From Mesorhizobium sp. M00.F.Ca.ET.216.01.1.1 (GTDB lineage Bacteria; Pseudomonadota; Alphaproteobacteria; Rhizobiales; Rhizobiaceae): a stretch of 64,000 bases of DNA. The DNA lies in contig NZ_SADR02000009.1 in assembly GCF_004010325.2 (NCBI RefSeq), positions 62,001 through 126,000 of the forward strand. The letters are read 5' to 3'. The position numbers and the translations under genes were made by a program. Of this stretch, positions 17,721 through 27,670 are shown piece by piece (position 1 is the stretch's first letter; the number at the start of each line of letters is the position of its first letter). The notes beneath the pieces are model-generated. The model was not told the origin of the DNA, made no database searches, and saw only the letters and a program-made list of their open reading frames with translations.

Positions 17721-18434
17721 ATGAACCGTTCGGAGCCGATCGTCCGGCGCAAACTTTCCGACGAAGTCTTTTTGAGACTGAAGCGCTTGATCACCAGTGG
17801 CGAACTGCAGCCGGGCGACGATATGCCGTCGGAGCGCGAACTGATGGAGCGCTTCGAGGTCGGCAGGCCAGCGATCCGCGAGGCGATGCAGGCATTGAGC
17901 AATATGGGCCTCGTCGCGATTTCGCATGGCGAGCGAGCCAAGGTGCTGCAATTGACCGCCAAGTCGATCATCAAGCAGGTCGACGGCGCGGCAAAGATCA
18001 TCCTGTCGTCATCGAAGGACACGCTGGAGCACCTCAAGAACGCTCGCATCTTCTTCGAGCGCGGCGTGGTCAGGGAAGCCGCCGAAAAGGCCACCGCCGA
18101 GGACGTGCAGCGGCTGCGGGCTACCGTTGGCGAACAGCGGAGCTTTCGCGGCGACTCCGAAGCCTTCATGTCCGCCGACATGAAGTTCCATACTCAGATC
18201 GCGGCAATATCGGGAAATCCGATCTATGTTGCCGTCAGCGAGGCGATGCTGGGCTGGCTGAAGGAATATCACACCGAAATGCTGATCTGGACCGGCAGAG
18301 AAAATGTCACGCTGACCGAACACGATGAGATCATCGGCTGCATCGAGAAGAGGGATGCTGACGGCGCCGAGAAGGCGATGATCAAGCACCTCGAACGCTC
18401 GCGTGCGCTCTATGTGATGAATTCCGGCAACTGA
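17721..18434 (+). CDS. GntR/FadR-family transcriptional regulator of the apiose locus
   Basis: 237 residues. An N-terminal winged helix-turn-helix (about 10-75) contains SGELQPGDDMPSERELMERF and VGRPAIREAMQALSNMGLV, the GntR signature. A C-terminal all-helical FCD ligand domain includes the acidic and histidine residues of a metal/ligand site (DMKFHTQIAAISGNP and LTEHDEIIGCIEKRDADGAE). It is divergent from oiaX-oiaK and its stop lies 2 bp from the convergent apnL stop. It is the only regulator in the locus and so the natural candidate to bind the CTGGTATAAT sites. It probably responds to a pathway intermediate. Confidence 0.88.
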   Translation: MNRSEPIVRRKLSDEVFLRLKRLITSGELQPGDDMPSERELMERFEVGRPAIREAMQALSNMGLVAISHGERAKVLQLTAKSIIKQVDGAAKIILSSSKDTLEHLKNARIFFERGVVREAAEKATAEDVQRLRATVGEQRSFRGDSEAFMSADMKFHTQIAAISGNPIYVAVSEAMLGWLKEYHTEMLIWTGRENVTLTEHDEIIGCIEKRDADGAEKAMIKHLERSRALYVMNSGN

Positions 18435-18436
18435 TT

Positions 18437-20371
18437 TTACCCGTTCAGCCGAATCCGGGCGATAGCGTAAGGCATCATTGAGAGAACCGTGCGGCCGAGC
18501 AACCCCTCTGGGGGCATGTCGCTTGCGATCCTTCCATCCCAAATCTCCCCTTCCCAGGTTTCCGGGGAATCGCTACCGGCGCCAAGCCCGGAAATATCGA
18601 CCGCAACGTCGTCCGGTGTCAGGTTCGCCAGCCACACGACAGTCCTGCCCGCCGGGGAGCGGCCGGCCAATGCTGCCACCCGTCCTTCGTCAGTAGACGT
18701 TGCCGCCACATGCGTGTGGCCAGCCAGTTCGCAAAGGCCTTTCACGGCGTGGAAAATCGGCCGAGGTGCATCTTCTTCAGCCGGTTCACCCGACGAGGCC
18801 AGCACGCCGAACGGTCCGGTGAAGCCACAGGGCGTGAGCATCTCCAGCCCCGCCGGTGCGACTCGGGCGGCATAGCCGATCGTCCATGCCGCAGCAAACA
18901 GGCCTGTGTGGCGAGGATCCCGGTCGGTCATGGCGATGCGCTGACCGTGCGGATTGGCCTTGGTCGCGCCGCCATAGGGGTTCTGGCGCATGGCGATGGT
19001 CGACGGGCCGATCCGGTAGGGCTTTGCCGCGAAGATCGCCCGCGCAGACGCGGTGATAAAAGGCAGCGCCTCCAGCGACTGCATGACGCTGAGATCGTCG
19101 GCGGCATGGACGATCGGACAGGTGCAGTGGGTGACGAAATCGAGCAAACCTGCCGGCACACGCTTGCGGTTGAGTTCGGTGAAATAGCTGAACATGCCGC
19201 CGCCGAGGCGGATGTCGGGAAAGGCACGCCACGCCGCGGCATAGACGTCCTCGATCGGCGGGCATTGCGGCCACGCGCTGCCAGGCGGCGTCGACTGCCG
19301 GTCAACCGAAGGCGAGACGGCAATTGCCGAGAGCCTCAGCCCGGCCTTGCGCACCATGTCGGCGACACCCGAAAGCTCAGTGTCGAGATCGCCCGCGCAG
19401 GAGACTACGCATTCGAGGGTTTTCTCGGCCGGATAGGCTGCGGCGAGCCTGGCGTAGGACTGCAAGGCGTCGAGGCCATGGCCACGCGTCGGATCGTAAT
19501 GGAACATCAGTTGCTGCGGGCCGAGAGCGGACAACATCGGCAGGCTTGCAAGTGCTGCATCGACATCATCCGGGTAGATGATGACGCCGATGTCCGGCAG
19601 CGCCGGTCCGGCTTGGCCGAGCTCGACACGGACCGGTTCGTCGCCTGCTGCGGCAGCCGGCATCTTGCCGTCGCCGGTGATGCGCAGGCTGACCGTCTGG
19701 CGGACGGGCTGGCTGGCGGGCAGCACATAGGGCCATGGCAGCTCAAGCGGCCGGACATAGGTCTTGTAAGACGCATCCGACCAGTTGCGCTGGTCCTCCA
19801 TCTCGAACACATCGCCTTCCATCCGGCACTCGGCGGAGACGCCGGCCCGAACCGCATGGGTGATCGCCCGCAAATTCTTCAGGGGCTGCCAGGGGTCGAT
19901 CAGCAGCGGAAGCTTTGTCGCCACCACGCTGCCGTCGGTGTGCTCGACAGTGACCGGGCTGCCGGCCAGGCCGGCGATCGGATGCAGGATGCAGAAACCG
20001 CAGCGATTGGTCTCGAAATCGCTTTCGGGAAGTGCGCTCACGTCGAAGGCCAAACGGCCGTTGGCGGAGCCCTTGATCGTGGCGCGAAAACCGAGCCGGC
20101 TTCCGCCCGGTCCGACGCACATTGCCGAATAGCTGACAGTGAAGACGCCGGCGTCCTGGTCGATGACAAGGTCCGTCAGTTCAGGCTCATAAGTACCCCA
20201 GTCACGATCCCTGACGATATAGGCGATGGCGCGCAGCACTTCGATGCCACCATGGCGGATGGTGCGCAGGTTGCCGTTGACGAAGTCCGCGGTGATCGCG
20301 CCGGCGCGAAGCCTGACCGGTTCGGTTCCAACCGCGTGCGTGCCGTAGAGCAGGAAGGCGTCGGCTGTCAT
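18437..20371 (-). CDS. apnL: Probable D-apionate lactonase
   Basis: 644-residue cytoplasmic protein. Its N-terminal part begins MTADAFLLYGTHAVGTEPVR and contains FVNGNLRTIRHGGIEVLRAI. The middle has TIM-barrel-like segments (for example QQLMFHYDPTRGHGLDALQS), and the C-terminus is a beta domain with GRTVVWLANLTPDDVAVDIS. The size and three-part layout fit my memory of ApnL, the lactonase that opens D-apionolactone to D-apionate. No signal peptide is visible. It overlaps apsD by ATGA, and apsD would supply its substrate. Without the neighbours I would call it an unknown large protein; with them the assignment is reasonable. Confidence 0.75.
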   Translation of the reverse strand: MTADAFLLYGTHAVGTEPVRLRAGAITADFVNGNLRTIRHGGIEVLRAIAYIVRDRDWGTYEPELTDLVIDQDAGVFTVSYSAMCVGPGGSRLGFRATIKGSANGRLAFDVSALPESDFETNRCGFCILHPIAGLAGSPVTVEHTDGSVVATKLPLLIDPWQPLKNLRAITHAVRAGVSAECRMEGDVFEMEDQRNWSDASYKTYVRPLELPWPYVLPASQPVRQTVSLRITGDGKMPAAAAGDEPVRVELGQAGPALPDIGVIIYPDDVDAALASLPMLSALGPQQLMFHYDPTRGHGLDALQSYARLAAAYPAEKTLECVVSCAGDLDTELSGVADMVRKAGLRLSAIAVSPSVDRQSTPPGSAWPQCPPIEDVYAAAWRAFPDIRLGGGMFSYFTELNRKRVPAGLLDFVTHCTCPIVHAADDLSVMQSLEALPFITASARAIFAAKPYRIGPSTIAMRQNPYGGATKANPHGQRIAMTDRDPRHTGLFAAAWTIGYAARVAPAGLEMLTPCGFTGPFGVLASSGEPAEEDAPRPIFHAVKGLCELAGHTHVAATSTDEGRVAALAGRSPAGRTVVWLANLTPDDVAVDISGLGAGSDSPETWEGEIWDGRIASDMPPEGLLGRTVLSMMPYAIARIRLNG

Positions 20372-21402
20372 TTCAGCAAGGCGTCGAGTTGTACGGTTTC
20401 ACGGCTCGCCGCGCTGTCGTAAGCCGCCTCGACCAGCGCAAATGTCTTGAGATTGTCCACGCCCGAGGTGGCGGGCTCGGTGCCGTTCGCAAGGCAATCG
20501 ACCCAGTGCCGTTGAATGGTGACGACACTTTCCTGGATGTTGTGCCATGGCCGCGATGCCCAGGAGAGCAGCGGCGGTGAGACGTCGCTAACCACCGTTC
20601 CGTTCCTGCCGGTGACGGTCAGCCGGTAACCGTGCCCGAGCCGGATCGTGCCGTCGCTGCCGTCGAGTTCGATCAGCGTCTCGGGAAACGGCTCGGTGGC
20701 AAGCCTGGTCGCGTAGCTGCAGTCGACCACAGATGTCGCGCCGCCCTTGTGATCCATCAGCATCGTTGCGACATCCTCGCCGGCTATGTCAGGATTGATA
20801 CGGGCCGTTCGCGCAGTGATCGTCGACACGTCGCCCAGCAGAAAGCGGGCGATGTCGAGGATGTGGATGCCGAGGTCCTCGATGATGAAGCGCTTTCCCG
20901 TCGCCAGGTAGGGTTGGCCTGAAAATACGTCATAGCCGGAGCGGAAGGAGATGCGTCCGAAGAAGGGCGTGCCGATGTCGCCGCTATCGAGCACGGCGCG
21001 CACCGCCTGGATCGGCGACTGCCAGCGAAAATTCTCGTGCACCATCAACGGCACGCCGGCATCGGCGCAGGCCTTCACCATGGCCTTGGCGTCGGCAAGC
21101 GACGGCGCGAGCGGTTTTTGGCAGATCGCCGGAACACGGTGCTGTGCCGCCATTTCGACAAGCGGGCGATGGCTGGGGGCGGTGGTGGCGATATCGACGA
21201 AATCCAGATCTTCGCCGGCAAACAATGCGGCCGCGTCAGCATAGCGCCGCGTGATGCCGAACTGGTCACCGACAATCGCTAACCGTTCCGGGTCACGGTC
21301 GCAGATGGCGACGATCGAGGCGCCGGCTATATCATGCCAGGCATGCATCTGGTTGACGGCAAAGAAGCCGCAGCCGATCAGCGCTCCATGCAGTTCCGTC
21401 AT
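20368..21402 (-). CDS. apsD: Probable D-apiose dehydrogenase (Gfo/Idh/MocA family)
   Basis: 344-residue oxidoreductase. The N-terminal Rossmann motif is GALIGCGFFAVNQMHAWHDI. The family EKP-like lysine appears in AICQKPLAPS, followed by MVHENFRWQSPIQAVRAVLD and the catalytic-domain segment IIEDLGIHILDIARFLLGDV. ApsD oxidises D-apiose to D-apionolactone with NAD. Stop and start codons overlap with apnL (ATGA), and the permease gene ends 2 bp upstream, so transporter, dehydrogenase and lactonase form one unit. Gfo/Idh/MocA proteins act on many sugars. The call relies on strong remembered similarity and the intact apiose context. Confidence 0.83.
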   Translation of the reverse strand: MTELHGALIGCGFFAVNQMHAWHDIAGASIVAICDRDPERLAIVGDQFGITRRYADAAALFAGEDLDFVDIATTAPSHRPLVEMAAQHRVPAICQKPLAPSLADAKAMVKACADAGVPLMVHENFRWQSPIQAVRAVLDSGDIGTPFFGRISFRSGYDVFSGQPYLATGKRFIIEDLGIHILDIARFLLGDVSTITARTARINPDIAGEDVATMLMDHKGGATSVVDCSYATRLATEPFPETLIELDGSDGTIRLGHGYRLTVTGRNGTVVSDVSPPLLSWASRPWHNIQESVVTIQRHWVDCLANGTEPATSGVDNLKTFALVEAAYDSAASRETVQLDALLK

Positions 21403-21404
21403 GA

Positions 21405-22469
21405 TCAGCCAGCCTTCGCCATCTGCATCAGCGTCACACGGCTTTGCAGCCGGCGCTGCGCCTGGTCGACGACGACCGCGACGATGATGACGAGGCCCTT
21501 GATCACCATCTGCCAGAACGAACTGACGCCCATCATCACCAGCCCGTCGGAGAGGATGCCTATGACGAAGGCGCCGACGATGGTGCCGCCGATCGTGCCG
21601 CGGCCGCCCGACATCGAGGTGCCGCCAAGCACCGCCGCCGCGATGGCGTTGAGCTCGAAGCTTTCGCCGGTCGCCGGGTGCGAGGCCATCAGCTCGGACG
21701 AGATGATCAGGCCGACGATCGCCGCGCAGAAACCGGAGAACATGTAGACGAACATCTTCACCAAATTGACGCGGACGCCGGAAATGCGCGCCGCCCGTTC
21801 GTTGCCGCCAACCGCGAAGATATGACGGCCAAGCGGAGTGTACTTGGCGAGATAGGCGGCACCCAGCGCAACGACGACCAGGATCCAGATCGAGACCGGC
21901 AGCCCGAGCAGCCGGCCGGCGCCAAGGAAGCCGAATCCCGTAGTGCCGAGTTCCGGCTTGCCGACGAGGTTGGGGAAGGTGCGGCCATCGGACGACAGCA
22001 GCGCCAGGCCGCGCGAGACATAGAGCACGCCGAGCGTGGCGATGAACGGCGCGACGTTCAGCCTGGTGATCAGCAAGCCGTTGACGGCGCCGATCAGTAT
22101 GCCGACCGCGAGCGTGATCAGCGCGATCTCGAGGACGTTGAAATAGATCGTGTAGCCGATCTGCAGGTCGATGCCGTTGAGCACGAGGTAGCCGGCCACC
22201 ATGCCGCAGAGGCCGACGATCGAGCCGACCGACAAGTCGATGCCGCCGGTGATGATGACGAAGGTCATGCCCATGGCAAGGAATGCGTTCAGCGCCACAT
22301 GCTTCGACATCAGGATCAGGTTGGCGGCCGACAGGAAATTCGGCGCGGCGATCGAGAAGAAGACCAGCACGGCGATCAGCGCGATGAACGTCCTGAGCTT
22401 CATCAGCGTCAGCAGCAAGGAGCCGCTCGAGGCGGACGCAACGGCCGCCTTGGCCGGGATATCAGTCAT
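21405..22469 (-). CDS. Sugar ABC transporter permease (RbsC-like)
   Basis: 354-residue integral membrane permease of the ribose/xylose (CUT2) class, with about nine to ten hydrophobic segments. It carries the typical GMTFVIITGGIDLSVGSIVG stretch, NVAPFIATLGVLYVSRGLAL, and the cytoplasmic coupling segment with GGNERAARISGVRV. It overlaps the 3' end of the ATPase gene by 8 bp and is followed after 2 bp by apsD. Imports the sugar, by context D-apiose, through the inner membrane together with the ATPase and binding protein of the same unit. One permease is enough in this class, which works as a homodimer. Confidence 0.9.
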   Translation of the reverse strand: MTDIPAKAAVASASSGSLLLTLMKLRTFIALIAVLVFFSIAAPNFLSAANLILMSKHVALNAFLAMGMTFVIITGGIDLSVGSIVGLCGMVAGYLVLNGIDLQIGYTIYFNVLEIALITLAVGILIGAVNGLLITRLNVAPFIATLGVLYVSRGLALLSSDGRTFPNLVGKPELGTTGFGFLGAGRLLGLPVSIWILVVVALGAAYLAKYTPLGRHIFAVGGNERAARISGVRVNLVKMFVYMFSGFCAAIVGLIISSELMASHPATGESFELNAIAAAVLGGTSMSGGRGTIGGTIVGAFVIGILSDGLVMMGVSSFWQMVIKGLVIIVAVVVDQAQRRLQSRVTLMQMAKAG

Positions 22470-24018
22470 GGGCGTTGCTCTCCATCTGCGGGACCGGTCC
22501 GTGGCCGAGCGCGGAGGCGGCGACGATGGCAGCCTCCGTCGCCTCGGCGCGGTCGAACATGCCGGTCAATCTTCCATTGCTCATCACCGCGATCCGGTCC
22601 GACAGCGCCATCACCTCGTCGAGATCGGAGGTGGCGAACAGAATGCCCAATCCGTCGCGGGAAAGCTTGCGCATGGTGCGGAAGACGTCGGCCTTGGCGC
22701 CGACATCGATGCCGCGGCTCGGCTCATCCATCAGCAGCACCTTCGGCCCGGTAAGCAGCGCCTTGCTGATCACCACCTTCTGCTGGTTGCCGCCCGAAAG
22801 CGAGGAGACCTCTTGTGCCGGGTCGGCGACTTTGATCGCCAGTTCCCGCACCATGCGTGTTACCGCCTGCTTCTCATCGGTTCCGCGGATGTGGAACAGA
22901 CGGACGAACCGCGACAGGCTGGCCAGCGTCAGGTTGCTGGCGACGGAGAGGATCGACACCAGCCCTTCGCGCTGGCGATCTTCGGGGATCAGCGCCAGCC
23001 CACGCCGGATGCGCCGCGCCGTGTCGCGCTCCCGCACCTGCTTGCCGGCGATGAATATCGTTCCGGTCGAATGGCCGTGACGGCCCATGATGCAGTCGAA
23101 CAGCTCGCTGCGTCCGGCCCCCATCAGACCGTAGATGCCCAAGATCTCGCCGGCGCGCAGCGACAGCGAGACGTGGTCGACCGCAAGTCCGCCGGTCACG
23201 CGCGGCAGACAGATGTCCTCGGCCCGGAATATCTCCTCACCTGGGAGATGGCCGTCGGCCTTGGCGAAGTCCTTGGCGTCCGAGCCGATCATCTGCCGCA
23301 CGATCCATTGCGTGTCGACGTTTTTCATTTCTTCCTGGCCCGTGATGCGCCCGTCGCGCAGCACGGTGATGTAGTCGCCGATGCGGATCAGCTCCTCGAG
23401 CCGATGCGAGATGTAGACGATCGCCACGCCACGCGCCTTGAGGTCGGCAATCACCTTGAACAGGATCTCGACTTCCGCCGCACTCAGCGCCGAGGTCGGT
23501 TCGTCCATGATCAGGACGCGGGCATCGAGCGAGACCGCCTTGGCGATCTCGACCAGCTGCTGCTGGCCGATGCGCAGATCCTCGACCAGCATGTCCGGCC
23601 GGATGCCGGCTTCCAGGCGTTCGAGAAATTCGGACGCGCGGCGCTCCTGCTCCTTGCGGTCGATCTTGCGGAACCGGTTGGTGATCTCGCGGGTGGCAAA
23701 GATGTTTTCGGCGACCGTGAGATTGCCGAACAGGTTCAGCTCCTGGAACACCATGCCAATGCCGCGGTTCACTGCGTCCCCAGATGACGAGAAGGAAACC
23801 TCCTCGCCTTCCAGGAGAATCCGGCCGAGCGTCGGCTGTTCGACGCCGGCTATGATCTTCATCAGCGTCGATTTGCCGGCGCCGTTTTCGCCGACCAGCA
23901 CGTTGACCGCGCCCTTGCGCACCTCGAAATTCGCGCGCTTGACCGCGACGGTGCCCGAATAGACCTTGGAGACATCCTCCAGCTTCAGAATGACGTCATG
24001 ATCGGTTGCAGCATTCAT
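22462..24018 (-). CDS. Sugar ABC transporter ATPase, duplicated (RbsA-like)
   Basis: 518-residue protein with two nucleotide-binding domains, the CUT2 arrangement. The first has Walker A VGENGAGKST, a signature region RIGQQQLVEIAKAVS and Walker B VLIMDEPTSALS. The second has a degenerate Walker A (YGLMGAGRSEL), the signature SGGNQQKVV and VLLMDEPSRGID, which is normal for the family. The start at 24018 overlaps the stop of the DUF2291 gene (ATGA), indicating translational coupling; the open frame runs further upstream, but only as read-through of that gene. It powers uptake of the sugar, by context D-apiose. Confidence 0.92.
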   Translation of the reverse strand: MNAATDHDVILKLEDVSKVYSGTVAVKRANFEVRKGAVNVLVGENGAGKSTLMKIIAGVEQPTLGRILLEGEEVSFSSSGDAVNRGIGMVFQELNLFGNLTVAENIFATREITNRFRKIDRKEQERRASEFLERLEAGIRPDMLVEDLRIGQQQLVEIAKAVSLDARVLIMDEPTSALSAAEVEILFKVIADLKARGVAIVYISHRLEELIRIGDYITVLRDGRITGQEEMKNVDTQWIVRQMIGSDAKDFAKADGHLPGEEIFRAEDICLPRVTGGLAVDHVSLSLRAGEILGIYGLMGAGRSELFDCIMGRHGHSTGTIFIAGKQVRERDTARRIRRGLALIPEDRQREGLVSILSVASNLTLASLSRFVRLFHIRGTDEKQAVTRMVRELAIKVADPAQEVSSLSGGNQQKVVISKALLTGPKVLLMDEPSRGIDVGAKADVFRTMRKLSRDGLGILFATSDLDEVMALSDRIAVMSNGRLTGMFDRAEATEAAIVAASALGHGPVPQMESNAHD

Positions 24019-24659
24019 GGCTTCAGCCCGATCTCGACCTCCGCCGGCGTCACCAGCGGCAGGTCCTGGCCGCTTGCCAGTGTATAGGCGCCTAGAACCT
24101 TGACGCTTCGGCCAGCCAGCGCTTCGCGCGGCAGCTTCGAGAGCACGGACTTGTCGGCATAGGCGTTGAATGCCTTGCCGAACTGGGCGAAGTCGATCTG
24201 GTTGGTGAAATCGTTGAACTGGACGAAATCGAGGCTGTCGCGCAGGGCGGTTCCCCGCACCGCCGGTCCGATCTGCACCCGCGCATCTGCCTTGCCGTCG
24301 CCGTCGACATCGACATCCATCGTCGCCGCGCGCGATTGCGTGTTTTCGGCAACGACCTTGCCTTCCAGGCGAACCGCGAAGGTCCAAGGCGAGTTCGCCT
24401 GCTTATTCGGGTTGCCATATTTGGCGCCGGCAGCCGCTGGATCGGTTTTCGCTTGGGCATGAACCTCGGGAAACGGCCCGGCCTTCTGCTGGAGGTAGGG
24501 CACGACCTTGGCAGCCCATATCTCCTCGACCTTCTTGTCGGGATTGAAGGCTGCAGCGCTGCCGCCGGTTTCCCCGGACGCCGTCGGCAGGATTTTGCAG
24601 CCGGTCACGGCAATGGCGACTGTCACGGCAAGAATCGGCCAAGTCAGCTTGTCAAACAT
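24015..24659 (-). CDS. DUF2291 predicted lipoprotein
   Basis: 214 residues. The N-terminus MFDKLTWPILAVTVAIAVTG followed by CK is a lipoprotein signal with the cysteine at 21. The mature part has a conserved-looking WAAKVVPYLQQKA segment, SPWTFAVRLEGKVVAENTQS and the acidic repeat DVDVDGDGKADARVQIGPAV. DUF2291 genes recur inside ribose-class ABC operons of Proteobacteria, as here between the binding protein and the ATPase, yet I know of no defined role. It is probably periplasmic and tethered to the membrane. It might assist the binding protein or substrate passage. Overlap with the ATPase start shows co-translation. Confidence 0.82.
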   Translation of the reverse strand: MFDKLTWPILAVTVAIAVTGCKILPTASGETGGSAAAFNPDKKVEEIWAAKVVPYLQQKAGPFPEVHAQAKTDPAAAGAKYGNPNKQANSPWTFAVRLEGKVVAENTQSRAATMDVDVDGDGKADARVQIGPAVRGTALRDSLDFVQFNDFTNQIDFAQFGKAFNAYADKSVLSKLPREALAGRSVKVLGAYTLASGQDLPLVTPAEVEIGLKP

Positions 24660-24759
24660 GTCGGCCTGTTCAGCATGGCGTTCAGGAGCATCCGGTAGGA
24701 TAAAATGGAGGCGAGGGACGAACCCGGGGTTCGCCCCTCGCTGTTCACGTTACGCCGGC

Positions 24760-25734
<975 letters not shown>

Positions 25735-25928
25735 TCAACTCAGGCACTGTCTGCACTTCAATTCCTCAGGCGGCGCGCCGACCGCGACCGCCAGTTTCAA
25801 GAACCATTTGTTGCCGGCTTACCCCTATGCGGATCGCCGAACCCCGGCCCCAGCCCGTCCTCCCGCTCGTCCAGGCCGAATTTCCGCTCGAAGCCTGGGT
25901 GGCCCGAGCCCATAAATAGCTAGGCCAA

Positions 25929-25942
25929 CTGGTATAATGAGT
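25929..25942. promoter_or_regulatory. Shared motif 2: CTGGTATAATGAGT upstream of the transporter unit
   Basis: The 14 bases are identical to 17589-17602. On the minus strand a TTGACT hexamer (25945-25940) lies partly inside the motif, followed 17 bp later by TAGCTA, so the motif would occupy the promoter spacer of the binding-protein operon. That is a classical repressor position. The rest of the 281 bp gap (25702-25982) shows no gene. Confidence 0.6.
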
Positions 25943-25982
25943 CAACCACGAATTCAGATGATCTGTATCTGATGAGCAGCGT

Positions 25983-26810
25983 TCAGGTGATACGCTGAAT
26001 GCTCGCGGCAATCTCTTCCGGCTCGAAGACCCGCTTCCAGTCATCGCGCATCAGCACCGGCTTGCCGAACTCTATCGCCTTGTTGCAGGCGTCGGAGAAC
26101 ACGCCCTTGGTTTCGCCGAAGATGACGGCGCCGAGCACGTTCATATGGCCAAGCAGGAAGTCGAGCGCTGCCTGCTTGTCGACGCCGCGCGCGACGACCT
26201 CATCGACGGCTTCCTTCATGACGACGAGCAGCGAGGCGCATACTGTTTCCGAAAGGCCCGGCTCGAGCAGCGCCATCTGATCGACGGTGACGCGATGCGA
26301 GCGCATCACCGGAGCCCAAATGAGCTTGGCGATCGCCTCGCCCTTGGCGAAGTCCTGCTCCGGTCCCTGCATCAATGCGCTGACGATATGCTGCCTGGCT
26401 TTGACGCCGCCGAAATAATCCTTCTTTGCCGCCATGTCGGTTTCGTCGTTGAAGATCGGCGGATGACAGGGATGGGTGACGAAGTAGGTCAGGTCGGGCC
26501 GCTTCGGCAGGTGGCCGGCGAACGGCGCTGCCGCGTCGAGCACGACCACCATCGTGCCGGCTACAAGCTTGCTCTCGATGCTCGCCGCGACCTTGCCGAT
26601 ATGGGTGTCGGGAACCGCCAAGATCACCACCTCGGCGTCGCTGAGCGCCTCATCGGCGCCGACCGCCTCTATGCCCAGCCCCAACTTCAGGCGCTCGCGG
26701 CCGGCCTCGCTGACCTCGACATGGCGTATCGTGTAGGGGGAGCCGCGAAAGTTGGTCGACAGGCGGTAACCCATTTTCCCGCCGGCACCGAACAAAGCAA
26801 TCGTTGTCAT
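25983..26810 (-). CDS. apnO: Probable D-apionate oxidoisomerase
   Basis: 275-residue NAD-dependent enzyme. The start MTTIALFGAGGKMGYRLSTN is a Rossmann motif. VVILAVPDTHIGKVAASIES and VFVTHPCHPPIF-like residues (written here as YFVTHPCHPPIF) follow, and the C-terminal half is helical, as in 6-phosphogluconate/3-hydroxyacid dehydrogenase relatives. ApnO converts D-apionate to 3-oxo-isoapionate, the substrate of OiaK. Its start overlaps the stop of a truncated binding-protein gene (ATGA), with GGAG upstream. It is transcribed separately from the transporter unit. The assignment uses both remembered similarity and the presence of all other pathway steps. Confidence 0.8.
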   Translation of the reverse strand: MTTIALFGAGGKMGYRLSTNFRGSPYTIRHVEVSEAGRERLKLGLGIEAVGADEALSDAEVVILAVPDTHIGKVAASIESKLVAGTMVVVLDAAAPFAGHLPKRPDLTYFVTHPCHPPIFNDETDMAAKKDYFGGVKARQHIVSALMQGPEQDFAKGEAIAKLIWAPVMRSHRVTVDQMALLEPGLSETVCASLLVVMKEAVDEVVARGVDKQAALDFLLGHMNVLGAVIFGETKGVFSDACNKAIEFGKPVLMRDDWKRVFEPEEIAASIQRIT

Positions 26811-27094
26811 TTATTCGTTACTCCTGATTTCCAACGACGGCTCTGCCGATCGTCATGATTTGGCAATTTGGTAGATGGGGGAACCTCGCCGTTCATGACG
26901 ATGTAGTCGGCGATCTGCCCGGCAGCCTTCGCTTCCTTGGCCGAAGCCTCGAACGCCTCTACCATCTGGTGTCGCCAGGTGTTGCCGTAATAGGCGTTGG
27001 CGAGCGCGATCACCGGCGCGTCCGGAGACGCCATCGCCGGCAGCACGCTTGCCAGCGCGGCGCTGGCAAGCGCCGCCACAGTTACAAATCTCAT
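26807..27094 (-). pseudogene. Truncated sugar ABC binding-protein gene
   Basis: Starts at ATG 27094 behind a perfect GGGAGGAA site and encodes a signal peptide MRFVTVAALASAALASVLPA, then SPDAPVIALANAYYGNTWRH and QMVEAFEASAKEAKAAG. This is the N-terminus of a sugar-binding protein of a different subclass from the intact one at 24760. After about 70 residues homology is lost; the frame ends in unrelated sequence overlapping the apnO start. Some 250 codons are missing, so the gene is dead as a binding protein. It may survive because its promoter and coupled stop-start drive apnO. Confidence 0.75.
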
Positions 27095-27170
27095 GATATT
27101 CCTCCCAAAAGACACGATCGGCTTGGCTTGCCACCCGAGCACCGCGCAAACCCAGAGGAACACGCTATGT

Positions 27171-27189
27171 CAGGTACATATTATACCAG
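27171..27189. promoter_or_regulatory. Shared motif 3, inverted, upstream of truncated gene and apnO
   Basis: ATTATACCAG at 27180-27189 is the reverse complement of the CTGGTATAAT core of motifs 1 and 2. It lies 77-96 bp before the ATG at 27094 of the minus-strand unit ending in apnO. Together with GGTA at 27173-27176 it forms GGTA-N7-TACC. On the minus strand TGGTATAAT could equally act as an extended -10 box. Confidence 0.5.
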
Positions 27190-27422
27190 CATACCAAATA
27201 GGCAAGCGCGAGATTCCACTCGAAGATGCCTTGCGTGAGTAGCGCGACGCGAGAAACATCTGAAACGAGCGGCGGGCTTTGCGAGACGGATCCGCAAAAG
27301 CGCCAAAAATCCAGCGGATCCTGCATCTCCAGGCCACGCGTTTGCGGAACGGCCGGCCAAGGTCCGGAGGAACCTGAGCAATCTGCCAAGCCTTGAAACT
27401 ATGGGGTGGGAAAGAGACTGTT

Positions 27423-27498
<76 letters not shown>

Positions 27499-27670
27499 AC
27501 TCCCGGCAGTCAGCCGGCGCCGTTGCCGGCGAAGAGATCCGGCGCGGGTTGAGACCGCGCCGTTAGTGCAGGCGGCTTCTAACCCCGCCATTCGTCAATA
27601 TCAAGCCTTCAAAGGCCGCTTTTTCGTCACAGGCGGCGAAAGCCGGCAAGCGCTTGCGCCCGAAGCCGGA

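Noticed and set aside
27190..27420. Short plus-strand peptides ahead of the tRNA gene that could be an integrase tail
   Set aside because: Only 15-20 residues with no recombinase active-site motif; not enough to support a gene remnant.
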